NCBI GenBank assembly: GCA_011800155.1
Contig: CM022371.1
Span: 1,922,001 to 1,986,000, forward strand
Source: Flammulina velutipes
Lineage: Eukaryota > Basidiomycota > Agaricomycetes > Agaricales > Physalacriaceae
Reading direction: 5' to 3'
Length of the DNA: 64,000 bases
Of this stretch, positions 10,677-20,636 are shown in pieces. The notes beneath the pieces were generated by a model that saw nothing but the letters and a program-made list of their open reading frames with translations, was not told where the DNA came from and did not search any database. The first letter of the stretch is position 1. The number at the start of each line of letters is the position of its first letter. Position numbers and translations under genes: made by a program.

Positions 10677-12841
10677 ATGCCGGACCCACGACAAACGATG
10701 ATAATAAAAGTGCGCCACACGATGTCCCTCAGTATAAACTAACGTCATATAGGTATTTAGGAAATACAGCAATTCTCTTGGTCCAGACGCTCTGCAGTTC
10801 GTGGAACAGATATTGGAGGACAACGATATTCCGGATGAAGGTGTTGAGGATTCTCTGGAAACTCTGGCAAGGGAGTACAATAAGCAAGATGGTGAGCGTT
10901 CTGCCTTGAGAGATTGTGGCAATGGCTGATCAGCGACGCGTCAAGACGCGACCATGAAGGTTGCAATGGATGTTCTCCGACGCGTTTATGAATCATTTCA
11001 GGAGCAGGATAACCCTGGAGAACAAGAAAACGAGACTATCGACCCAGACAGTCATTTATATGTCATCGACGCCTTTGAAATGCCACTCTGGCACTGGGCA
11101 CCGGAGAGAGGCACATTCGAAAAGTAATCGGTATTTCACATATCTACGCTCACTATTGACTCTGAATAGAGTTTCGGGCCAAACCACTGTATCTGGATCA
11201 CCAGAATCGCGCGTACTGGCTGTGAGAGATCGCCTACATGTTATCAAACAAAGTGTTCTACGCAACGAACATTTCGCACCGTCAACCCTTCCTTCTCGAG
11301 ATCGCGATAAACTAGTCACGGTATGTATCACAATGTTGTGTTCGCTCTTCTACTCATCAATTGCGTTCAGCTAAGGTCTACCAAACAACTTCTCGGACGT
11401 GCTGGGGAACGATTTCTGCTGCTTGGGATGCTAACTCACTCGAAAGAAGGTAAAGTATGTATAGAGGATGCGGATGGCTCCGTAGAACTGGACTTTTCCA
11501 AGCTGGTGAGTCTGTACAGTGCCTTAGAGACTGCAGCTCTTGAAGGATGATACAGGACGCGCCCGGCGATGGCCTTTTCACCGAAGGATGCCTCGCCCTC
11601 GTTGAAGGCGAATACACCGACGATTCGATGCTGGAAATTGTAGCCATTGGACAACCCCCATGCGAGTCCCGCTCTACTGCTCGGTATGATATTCCCTTAC
11701 TTTTCTGTCCCGGCGTTATAATATATGTTCAGATCAATTTATGGTCACATCGACTTCCTCGGGAAAGGCGCAACATCTCTAGTGGAGGATGTGAGTTAGA
11801 ATTCCATGATGTCATGCCCTACTAACGCGTAAAAAGACCCACTTCGAGATCAAGATACAGAGTGATTTGTCTGAAATGCACTTCTTCTTTTTATCAGATG
11901 TATGGCTCGATCACCCCCAAACGCTTCCCGGCCTCCAAAAGATGTTCGACCATTGTGTGGAGAACAGCTTTATTCCGAAAGTCATCACCATGTGTGGCAA
12001 CTTCACGAGCCGGTCAATATCTCACGGAAACAGTCGCGACGTGCAACGATACCAAGGTCTGACAATCCCTCGATGAATCGGAAGCTTCCAGTACTAACTC
12101 TTTTATAGAGAATTTCGATGCATTAGCGGATTTAATCGCGTCTTATCCAGCGATAGCACGGTCAACACATTTTATCTTCGTACCAGGACCACTCGACATA
12201 ACGGGGAACTCTGTCTTACCCCGACGACCTTTGCTATCGAGCTTCGTAACTCGACTAAAAGCGAAGCTACCCAAAGTACACTTCGCCACGAATCCCTGTC
12301 GGATCAAGTTCTTCAACCAAGAAATCGTGATTTTCCGAGAGGACCTCATGTCTAAAATGCTTCGAAACGTTATAGGTGTAAAACCTAACGTGCGGAGCGA
12401 TGATCTGAAACGATTCGTGAGTTATGGTTTGCTACCATGAAGTAACACGTTAACAGTGTTCAAAAGTTGGTTCAATCGATATTGGATCAAAGTCATTTGA
12501 CACCTCTTTCCAATCACATCCAACCTATCTTGTCAGACTTTGACCATGCACTGAGGCTGTATCCTCTACCGACTGCCGTGAGTGGTGGTTCTATTACATC
12601 CCGATAGTGTCGCTTACCTTGCGCATACTAGATCATCCTCGCCGACAAATATGACAGATACAAAGTAACATATACGAACTGCCATGTCTTTAATCCAAGT
12701 AGTTTTATTGGAGGGTCTTACATGTTCTCAACTTTCAAGCCGGCGGAAGTAAACTCGGAGGAGTGGTGAGTCCATTCGTCAATGCGCCATCTCAGTGACT
12801 TACGGAGAGATAGTGTTCTGGAATTTGACACGACAGAATAG
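10677..12841 (+). CDS. DPB2: DNA polymerase epsilon subunit B (Dpb2/POLE2)
   Basis: Second subunit of the leading-strand replicase, needed also for CMG helicase assembly. The N-terminus (MPDPRQTMIIK, then a 43-nt intron, then VFRKYSNSLGPDALQFVEQILEDN) matches the helical N-domain. Later exons give LLGMLTHSKEGKVCIED with an OB-fold, then the inactive calcineurin-like phosphoesterase core: FFLSDVWLDHPQTL, VITMCGNFTS, THFIFVPGPLDI, NPCRIKFFNQEIVIFREDL, HLTPLSNHIQPILSDFDHALRLYPLPTAIILADKYD, and NPSSFIGGSYMFSTF near the end. The last intron (about 12767-12811) joins SEE to CVLEFDTTE. About eight introns. All family blocks are in order, so it appears intact. Confidence 0.9.
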
Positions 12842-12993
12842 TACTTGTATGGGTTTGGTATAGGTGGTATATATTTGCTGTATTCTCTGTGTGCATTGTG
12901 TATCAGTGGAGGAGATAGCTGAGTGATAGTCATTCGATCCATCGGTGCCGCGCCGAGGTACGATCACGCGCGGCTTTGCTTCGAACCACCACC

Positions 12994-14256
12994 ATGTCTT
13001 TCAAGACACGAAATCCTTATTATCTTCGCGTCTCTCAAGATACAGTCTTGCCTTTATATGTACGGCTTCTTATGAAGCGAACTATGAGTCGTGTTGATGT
13101 CGTACCCAGCTTTACTTGGACGACCGACATCTGGACTGGATGTCAGACCGGATATTGCAACACGTTCTCGAGGACGTTCGGCCAAAGTGACACCTTTCTG
13201 AAACGAGCTAGTAGCTGCTGTCTGACCAGTCTGAAATAGTATCCTTACAAAACTCAAAACGGAAATCGTCGAACAAGGCAGCTCGAAAGAGGACAAGCGC
13301 TCCCTCGAAACTCATCGGGGAGGCGTGTCTCTTCATTCTTTGCTATAACGCCCACATATACTAACATCGCCTCTTCCAGAAACCTATCAATTCTGCTATT
13401 TTCTAAGAAAAGACCAGCCTCATGCAGTCCTTATGAAAGTCAGTCTCTTTGTCTCGACTATATACAACCTCTATGAACAGGAAGCCTGCATCGCTAGACA
13501 CGGACTTTCTCCGCCGCTGTACCTATGGGCCCGCCTCCTGTACCCTCCAATCCACAAAAGAGGCGCAAGCCCCAAGCACCTACTCGGCCACGAAAGAAGG
13601 CGAAAAATAAGGGCAAAGGCAAGGCGACAGAAATCATCGATGATTCATCATCGAGTGAAGACGAACCTCGCCGCCCTTCACGGAAAGGTAGCACAAGGCG
13701 AACAGCTCTCGACGAGGAATCTTATTCACCAGGTCCGGATACCGACATGGAGGTAGACAGCCACCCTCTCGACTTGGATGAAGAGGAAGAGGAGAAGCCC
13801 AAACCAATCCTACACCTCAAGTATCGCGGGTTTGACATTCTCGGACACTGTTTGTGCATCGTTGTCGAGCCTTGGCCACCAATACGTTCCACAACTGTCA
13901 TCCCATCTGCTCTTCGTGGGCGTTCAAAGACACCTGCCCTAAACCTCAACAGTATGCTTCCCCCTCCCGTTCCTGAGGTCAACACTCTGCGTCGCGAGGC
14001 TACGCCACTATTCCTTCCAGATCGCGACCGGAGCATGACGCCGTTCCCTTTCGATCCCGATCGCTTTACACCTTTACCACAAACACCTCAGGCGGAGTTT
14101 GACCTGGAAGTAGAAGAGGATGATGGATGGGGTATGATGGAGCTGAGTCAAGTCTTACACACCATTGGGGACGTTCGCGCTGCTCCGATGAACGACGACG
14201 ATGATATGGAAGGAGCTGTTTTCTTCGGAGACGCAGATGAGGTCAAGGAACTTTGA
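12994..14256 (+). CDS. Unidentified protein with conserved N-domain and acidic disordered tail
   Basis: I do not recognise the family. Starting at 12994 and removing short introns gives MSFKTRNPYYLRVSQDTVLPLY, then YLDDRHLDWMSDRILQHVLEDV, then ILTKLKTEIVEQG, then TYQFCYFLRKDQPHAVLMK, after which the frame passes into KPQAPTRPRKKAKNKGKGK. The structured-looking first 110 residues contrast with the rest: a Lys-rich nuclear-localisation-like stretch, SSSSEDE, repeated Asp/Glu runs, then a conserved-looking patch YRGFDILGHCLCIVVEPWPP, and a long Pro-rich and acidic tail. Four introns fit in phase (donors gtacgg, gtgaca, gtcagt, gtacct), which supports a real gene. A nuclear role is suggested by composition only. 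Confidence 0.7.
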
Positions 14257-14324
14257 AAATAATAATTTTTTGTCGTGTTGTAGGTACAACATACATGCAC
14301 AGTTTAATGGAGAATGATGGGACT

Positions 14325-16821
14325 TTATGCCCTCCCAATCTCCCGTAGAATTTCCAGCTGCCGCGTAGAAGATACTTCTCTGAATCCAGCGTTGGACATC
14401 TCGAACTGACCGTGACCGCCTGAGATGGCACGCAACCGGTTGTTGTAATCGAGCATCTGGCTGAGTGGCGCAACTGCATTGATATGTCTTTTGGTAGCCG
14501 AGTGTCCCCTCTTTAGAACGTTGGATGCCGAGGGAGAGAGAGCAGCTGGAGGTATATACACGTCCTCCGAGGAGTAGCTCAAACCTTCTCCATCCTCCAA
14601 ATCGGACCCCATGTCAAGCAGTTCGGCGCCGTGTTCAGTAAGATCTTTCGCTACTTTCCCCATACTATCCTCATTTACGGAGATCTTGAATAACGAATAC
14701 GGCTCCATGATTCTACCCATTCCAGTTGCACGTAATTGATGTTGGAGAACCTTGGCGCTGGCGCCGCTCAAGAGAGAGATAGTAGGGCTCGAGTACTTCA
14801 AGACTTGAACGTGGACGTGCGACATGGGTAACGACGAATGTGGGGAGTTTGACAGAGCGCTCGCGATTCCGGCCGCGATGGAAACTTCTTCCGACTCCTT
14901 AGAACTTTGAGGGAACGGCAAGGGCTTCCCATCCGCATCGACGACAATGTTCCCATCCCATTGAGAATCGCCAACCTCGTTGGCCTCCAGTGGTCGAAGT
15001 TTGAAAGATATGGTGACGTCCGAGCCAGCGATAGTGACGTGTTCCTCGTTCGGTATCGTGGCGTAACTAGGTCCAAGAGCCTCCCTGTAGCTGACTCGTC
15101 GCGTACCGAACTCAAAAAGGACGCCAAACTCGTCCCGAAGGCGACCTTCGACAATTTCAAGATGTAATGCACCCATTCCATGAACAAGGAGTTGTCCTTC
15201 TTGTAGATCAACGCGAACGGATGGATCTGTTCTTGAAAGTGCTTCCAAGGCTTGGGTCACAGGTTCAAGATCTGAGTGGGACTGGGGGATGACAGCTACT
15301 GAGATAACAGAGGGCGGGGTGACGATAGTTGGCAGTGCAGTGGCCTGTGATTCTTTGATGCTGGTCGATATGAGGGTGTCACCAGTCCTTGTGAATCGTA
15401 GTCCACTGATGACACCGACCGAACCGAAAGGTAGCTCCTCGACGTCCTGCGGCTGGGACGCGTAAAAGAGCTGCAGTTTCGCGATGCGCTCACGCTCATG
15501 GCGGTTGTGATTCATTAGTACGATCTGACGTTTCATGGTACCTGTTCAATTAGTTTAAGACCGTTCGTAACAGGTCTAGAAAAGACTTACCGGAGTAAAC
15601 CCGAACGAATGTGTTCCATTGCTTCTTCTTCTTGTCCCATGCGACTTTCCAAGCCAACACCTGTGTCGGTGCATTAGCTGGTAGCGGTTCGGGCAAGACA
15701 TCTAGAGGGCTGGCGAATAACTCCCCAACGTAATCCATGACTATATCAGTTCCAACATGCTTGAGGGCAGATCCACACAATATGGGAAGGACTTGATTCG
15801 CAAGCGACGCGCTTCGCAAATGTGGCATAATGTCGGAAGTCTCCAAGGTCGCGTATGCTAACGGGTCCTCTGACAGACCAAGTAAAGATTCCATGAGAGG
15901 TTCCGAGAAAGTAGAAAGCGTGTCGAGTAGTGCCGTCCGAGCAGGTATGAGTTCTGCAGCGACAGGATGGGAGGGGGGAAGTAGCGTGAACTCTTCAAAT
16001 TCTTTGGCAGTACGGGGGAGAGGGTGTCTGGTCGAATGACCAGCCTGGTCCCACTTCCAGACCTCCCATTTAACGAGGTCTACGAGTCCCTGGATGCCAG
16101 GCTCGGCGCGGGCGTAGTCTTGAGCATCGAAGGATGCGATGGGAAGAACGAGAACCAGTGGGAGTCGATGTAGTTTGTGCGTTAGAATGGATGCTATTGA
16201 TGCGCTGAACGACGCGCCGGGTCTGTCTAACTTGTTCAGAAATACTAGTCGTGTCGCAACGTCGTATCTGTTGGAGATTATTAGTTCCCGACGCTTGAGC
16301 GTGGGAGAAACCTGGATACCTGTCCAACTGGCGCCAGACTCGTTTCGTCTGGGCCTCGACGCCCTCCACAGAATCCATGAGGACGACTGCGCCGTCGACA
16401 ACGCGGCTGGCACTTTCAACTTCCATGCCAAAGTCCGCGTGACCAGGTGTGTCGATTAGATTGAACGTCCATTGCTTCCACTTAACTGGAATGCTCGCCG
16501 ACTGGATAGTGATTCCACGCTCCCGTTCAGCGGGAAGAAAGTCGGTCGTCGTGCTGCCGAGGTCTACAGAGCCTGAAGACGACAAGTAAGATGACTTGAC
16601 GAGTATTGACTCGGTGAGCGTCGTTTTTCCAGAGTCTGGGAATTGTCAGGCGCACACGACACAGCAATGAATACTGTCGCACCAATATGTGCGACTAGAG
16701 CCATGTTACGGAGATCCGCTGCTTTTGACGTTGAAGCCAACACCTTTGCCGTCGCCATCGTTCGTCGCGACGACGGTATCCATAATTTTGGCGTTGAGCG
16801 AACGCAAACGCGGATGAGCAT
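14325..16821 (-). CDS. MEF2: Mitochondrial ribosome-releasing elongation factor G2 (Mef2)
   Basis: Translational GTPase that, with ribosome recycling factor, splits mitochondrial ribosomes. The ATG at 16821 begins a basic, hydroxylated presequence ([20 protein letters not shown]). G1 is [12 protein letters not shown], restored over a short intron at about 16618-16669; G2 is [12 protein letters not shown]3 is [14 protein letters not shown]4 is [10 protein letters not shown]; and the later domains include [53 protein letters not shown], and the C-terminal [24 protein letters not shown]. Four exons. The SGGHG ending and mitochondrial leader separate it from cytosolic EF2. It is divergent from STE14 (112 bp). 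Confidence 0.92.
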
Positions 16822-16933
16822 GATGGCTGCTCAAAAGCAGGAAGTCCGGGCCGGTTAGCCGGGTTCCTATTGTTCTCTCTTTCATTGTCTGGCTGTCTGT
16901 CTTTCCTCTCTTTCTCCTCCCACCACCATAGCC
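16822..16933. promoter_or_regulatory. 112-bp divergent spacer between MEF2 and STE14
   Basis: A pyrimidine-rich tract (about 16869-16922, ctctctttc...ctccc) precedes the STE14 start, as in many fungal promoters. Inferred bidirectional promoter. Confidence 0.5.
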
Positions 16934-17914
16934 ATGGCAGAGGACAGAATAGACTCGGCGATTCAGAAACGAACGGCTCAACCATTGGAAACGATACCAG
17001 ATGCACACTTCGCACCTCATTCAAAGATTCCCAACACACCCTTGGCCACATCCACATTGTCATTTCTACTTGGCTCAGTATTCTCCCTTGGGGCGGCTAC
17101 TTTTCTAGCTGGAGGATTCCAGTCTCTGTGGTGGACGACATACCAGCTAGGCTTCTTCATTGCTGCATGGTCTGCCTTTCATTGGGGTGAATTCGCGGTC
17201 ACTGCAGGATGGAACCGTCACAAGTGTAGCGTCGATTGTAAGCCACTTACACCTCTCCTTTCTTTCTCCTTTTCTTATCCAACTTTATCAGCATTTCTTC
17301 TAGAGAATGGCATGACTTACCATGCCGCCAACGCGAGCGCCGTCACAGAGTACTTGATTACTCTCTATTTCAAGCCAGAATGGAAGGCATATCCTTATGT
17401 GTCCGTCGCTGGTACGTTTCTACCTCAGGTCATAGATTGTTCGCTGAGAAGCCTTAGGTGTCTGCATCGCCCTCGCTGGCCAAGCGCTACGCTCTATTGC
17501 TATGATACACGCCTCTGACAACTTCTCTCACATAATTGAGTATCGGAAACGGAACGCCCATGTCCTAATCACCAAGGGCATCTATGCGTACGTTTACTGT
17601 ATTCTACGAGTTAATCCTTACTTACTAATGATCCTCTCTAGATGGTTTCGCCATCCGTCGTACGCTGGGTTTTACTATTGGGCCCTGGGAACTCAGTTAG
17701 TTCTACAAAACCCTTTCAATTTCTGCGTATACAGTGTCCTACTCTGGAAGTTCTTTTATCATCGTACCCGCTGTAAGGCTGTTCACTCCTATCCATTTTG
17801 TCACGCCTGACCTATTGCCCTACAGCCGAGGAAAAGCTGCTGGTCAAGTTCTTTGGAGATGAGTACATCAGTTACCGTAGCCGAGTTCGTACATGGATAC
17901 CTTTCGTGCCCTAA
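16934..17914 (+). CDS. STE14: Protein-S-isoprenylcysteine O-methyltransferase (Ste14/ICMT)
   Basis: ER membrane enzyme that methylates the C-terminal prenylcysteine of CaaX proteins such as Ras and lipopeptide mating pheromones. The spliced protein has several membrane helices (FLLGSVFSLGAATFLAG, YQLGFFIAAWSAFHWGEF) and the ICMT signature in order: HASDNFSHII, ITKGIYAWFRHPSYAGFYYWALGTQLVLQNP, and EEKLLVKFFGDEYISYRSRVRTWIPF. These are the AdoMet- and substrate-binding elements near the C-terminus. Four introns: about 17237-17291, 17412-17457, 17587-17640 and 17773-17825. Length near 250 residues fits the family. In basidiomycetes this enzyme is needed for farnesylated mating pheromones, which is known for the family rather than shown here. 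Confidence 0.9.
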
Positions 17915-18035
17915 AGTAGTTGACTTAGATTTCCATTCATCTTGGTTGTACTGTTTCAATATAATATAAGGCATTCCAATGGATTGTGCAGAGAATTACA
18001 AGGGCGGGAGGCGGGTGTAAGAATGAGTAACAGCT

Positions 18036-18497
18036 CTATGGCTTCTTCTTGCCGACTTTCATAGTGGTAGCTTTGGTGAATTTGGCTCTGTATAAATGTT
18101 AATAAGGACAACGTTGGAGTATGTCAAGGACACGTACTTTGAAGGATTGTTTTTCCTTGTGTGCGAGAATTCCCCAAGTTTGTGTCCGACCATCTCCTGC
18201 GTCACCAGTAATGGTAGGTATTCTTTGCCGTTGTGGATTAAGAAACGAAGCCTAAGATTGTAAGATTCAGGCTTGAGGCTGGGGAATAAAAACTGACCCG
18301 ACAAAATTAGGAAGGATGGTGCATGCCCTTGCCTGGGTCTTTATGGCGACATTGCGTTGAACGGCCTCTTTGAGATTGTTGAAAGCAACAAAGTAAGGTC
18401 CTAAGCCCGGATATTAGAGCAAGTAAGAGTCGTTTGTACATTCACTCCAACCTTTCCAGGCAGAACGGCCTCCAAACACGCTCAAGGTTGGTCGCAT
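18036..18497 (-). CDS. RSM19: Mitochondrial small-subunit ribosomal protein uS19m (Rsm19)
   Basis: Small mitoribosomal protein, about 105 residues after removing three introns. The reconstructed chain starts [22 protein letters not shown], carries the central [10 protein letters not shown] and the highly conserved [14 protein letters not shown] block of S19, and ends [10 protein letters not shown]. Splice junctions are all in phase: WKG to PYF (about 18404-18452), FVG to LRFLIHNG (about 18252-18297), and NPSK to AKFTKAT (about 18089-18138). Two exons encode fewer than 35 residues each, so automated gene finders could miss it. Mitochondrial targeting is inferred from family membership; the short N-terminus is typical. 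Confidence 0.88.
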
Positions 18498-18613
18498 ATG
18501 ATGGTCACGGAAAGAAAGTTGATGGTGTCTATTTTGGGCCAGACTTTCGATGGCGTTTATTCACAAGGTAGTATCTCTTCATCGTACAGTACACAAATCA
18601 CTTCTTCTTATAG

Positions 18614-20307
18614 TTAAACAGTATCGAGTGGAATGTCTGGTCCAGAAATGATGGCTTTGATAACACCAGTCCCATCCTCACTCTTGCCAGCCTTCGTTGC
18701 CTTGAAGGCAACCAGTGCGTCCTCAAAAGCGAACCTAGAGGCTTTGAATATGATGGTCCTTCTGATACTCAAACGACTGACCTATGGGAAACCAAAGGCT
18801 TCAAGTCAATCTTGCCTTGGGCAACCAGTTCAATTGCCAACGGGTAGTCGCCAGGCTAGAAAAATGCATGAGCACCCAATTCGTTCGCACGCGTAGAATG
18901 TTACTTACGCCGTAGCGGAAAGAACCTTTGTAATTGAGCTCCTTCGTCATCAGCATTCCAACATTAATGGTGACATCTGGGGCACCCATTCCAACCTATC
19001 GACAGAATATCAGAGATGGAAAGCAGAAACGAGAGATTCGCCGACCTGGACAATTGTACCACCGGTCTTGGCAATAAAGAAGCCAGTTTGAATGGAGACC
19101 TCTGCGCCACTCGCATCGATAATCAGGTCAATCGCGCCTCTTCCGCGATCAGTAATGTCGAGCACTTTCTTCATGTTCTCTGCATTTCGGCGACTATATT
19201 CAATCTTTGTTTCCCCTGGAGAGAAGGGAGGAGGCTGGTATGTTTCTGTGGCGGCGTACGCTTTGGCGAATTCCAAACGGGCCGGGACAATGTCGACTGC
19301 AATGATACGAGCAGCTCCCAATGCTTTAGCAACGGCCATACATAGCAGGCCGACAGGGCCACATCCAAAGACGACGACTGATTGACTGGAGCGGAACCCG
19401 CCCAAGTTTGCAACTGAGTGCACACCCACGGCGAGAGGTTCGATCTGTAGAACCATTCAATAAGAAATCAGAGATCGTGTGAGTTGGTCCACGGACCATG
19501 GCACCATCTTCCAGGGTGACAGTCTTTGGAAGCAGATAGGCATTATCTGCTGGTACTTTGTAGTAACGCGCCAGGGTGCCGTCGTAGGGAGGTGTGGCAG
19601 CGAAGACCATATCGGCACATAGCTAGAGGGTAATATTAGTGATGTGTACTACGCAATGGTTGGCCAAACATACCTCATATCGGCCTCCCTTGCACAAACT
19701 GCAGGTATCTAGCAGTCCGAGATGGTAATTTGTAGCGCGAAATGGCAAAAGAGACGCGACTTACGACATCCAGCGCCAGGCTCAAGGGCAACTCGATCGC
19801 CAACATTGACGTTCTTAACTTTTGCGCCAACTGTGAAGACGATAAGTGAGCCCCTTTCCTGGAAGACACTCTAGACCGACACGCCTTTGTGAATAATGCC
19901 AGATGATTCGTGCCCCAGAACCTGGGAAGGATAAGCTACGTAGTCTGAGAACACGAGGACAGATCTACCATCGGATTGTTGACGATAAAGTCGCCAATGC
20001 GGCCATGGACGAGGTAATGGACCTCGAGGTAGACGTGAGTTTTGGGCGCATACCTCGTTCAAAAGATAATTACGTCTGATCCACAGATACCTGAGAGGAA
20101 GGGTTGAGCAAATGGGCCAATGGCAGAACGACTAGAATGCACACCTGTCTTCATTACTTTAACCAAGACTTCATTGTCAGTAACTGATAGCAGGGTTAGT
20201 AGACGTTGGATCGAGATGGATTAGCTCGACATACTTTCAGGAATATCACGTTGCTCGTATGCAACGTCCTCGACGGCGCGCAAGACAAAGGAAGGATTGT
20301 CCGACAT
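18614..20307 (-). CDS. XYL2: Xylitol dehydrogenase (zinc-dependent, medium-chain ADH family)
   Basis: NAD-linked polyol dehydrogenase converting xylitol to D-xylulose, or the closely related sorbitol dehydrogenase. The chain starts MSDNPSFVLRAVEDV at 20307. The catalytic zinc region reads CGSDVHYLVHGRIGDFIV and VLGHESSGI; the structural zinc loop is in GCRTCSLCKGGRYELC; the Rossmann motif is VFGCGPVGLLCMAVAKALGA followed by VDIVPARLEFA, where the acidic Asp points to NAD. The C-terminal part has MLMTKELNYKGSFRYG. About ten introns. One of them (19831-19884) appears to use a GC donor, because only that junction keeps HKVGAKVKN in frame. Substrate choice between xylitol and sorbitol cannot be decided by eye. 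Confidence 0.88.
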
Positions 20308-20636
20308 CGTTCAAAGTGAGAGCAAGAAACGGGGAATAGTATTTAGATTTATGCGATTTCTCCGTGTGGTGACAGGCCGGGCCGGTACTTGCATCCCGCC
20401 ATCGCGCCCGCATTGCACCGTGAGATCCAGACAGGTCGCGTTTCATTTTACAGACGCGAACAATTCTATTCTCTATCTGTCGATGCTGGAAATAAGTCAA
20501 GAATACGCGAATTGTACGCCATATGGTTACGTAAGGCGCCGCACACGTGCCTCTGACATACAAAAATTGCGAAAACGGAAATCGCATCTTTCCATCGTAC
20601 CATTACCACCCATTTTCCTTCCATACGATCTTCACT
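20308..20636. other. Divergent intergenic region XYL2 / MET6
   Basis: Holds both promoters. A G/C-rich stretch (about 20375-20430) and the E-box-like cacgtg at about 20543-20548 are visible; cacgtg is the core of Cbf1-type sites near sulfur-amino-acid genes in other fungi, so a link to MET6 control is possible but inferred. Confidence 0.4.
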
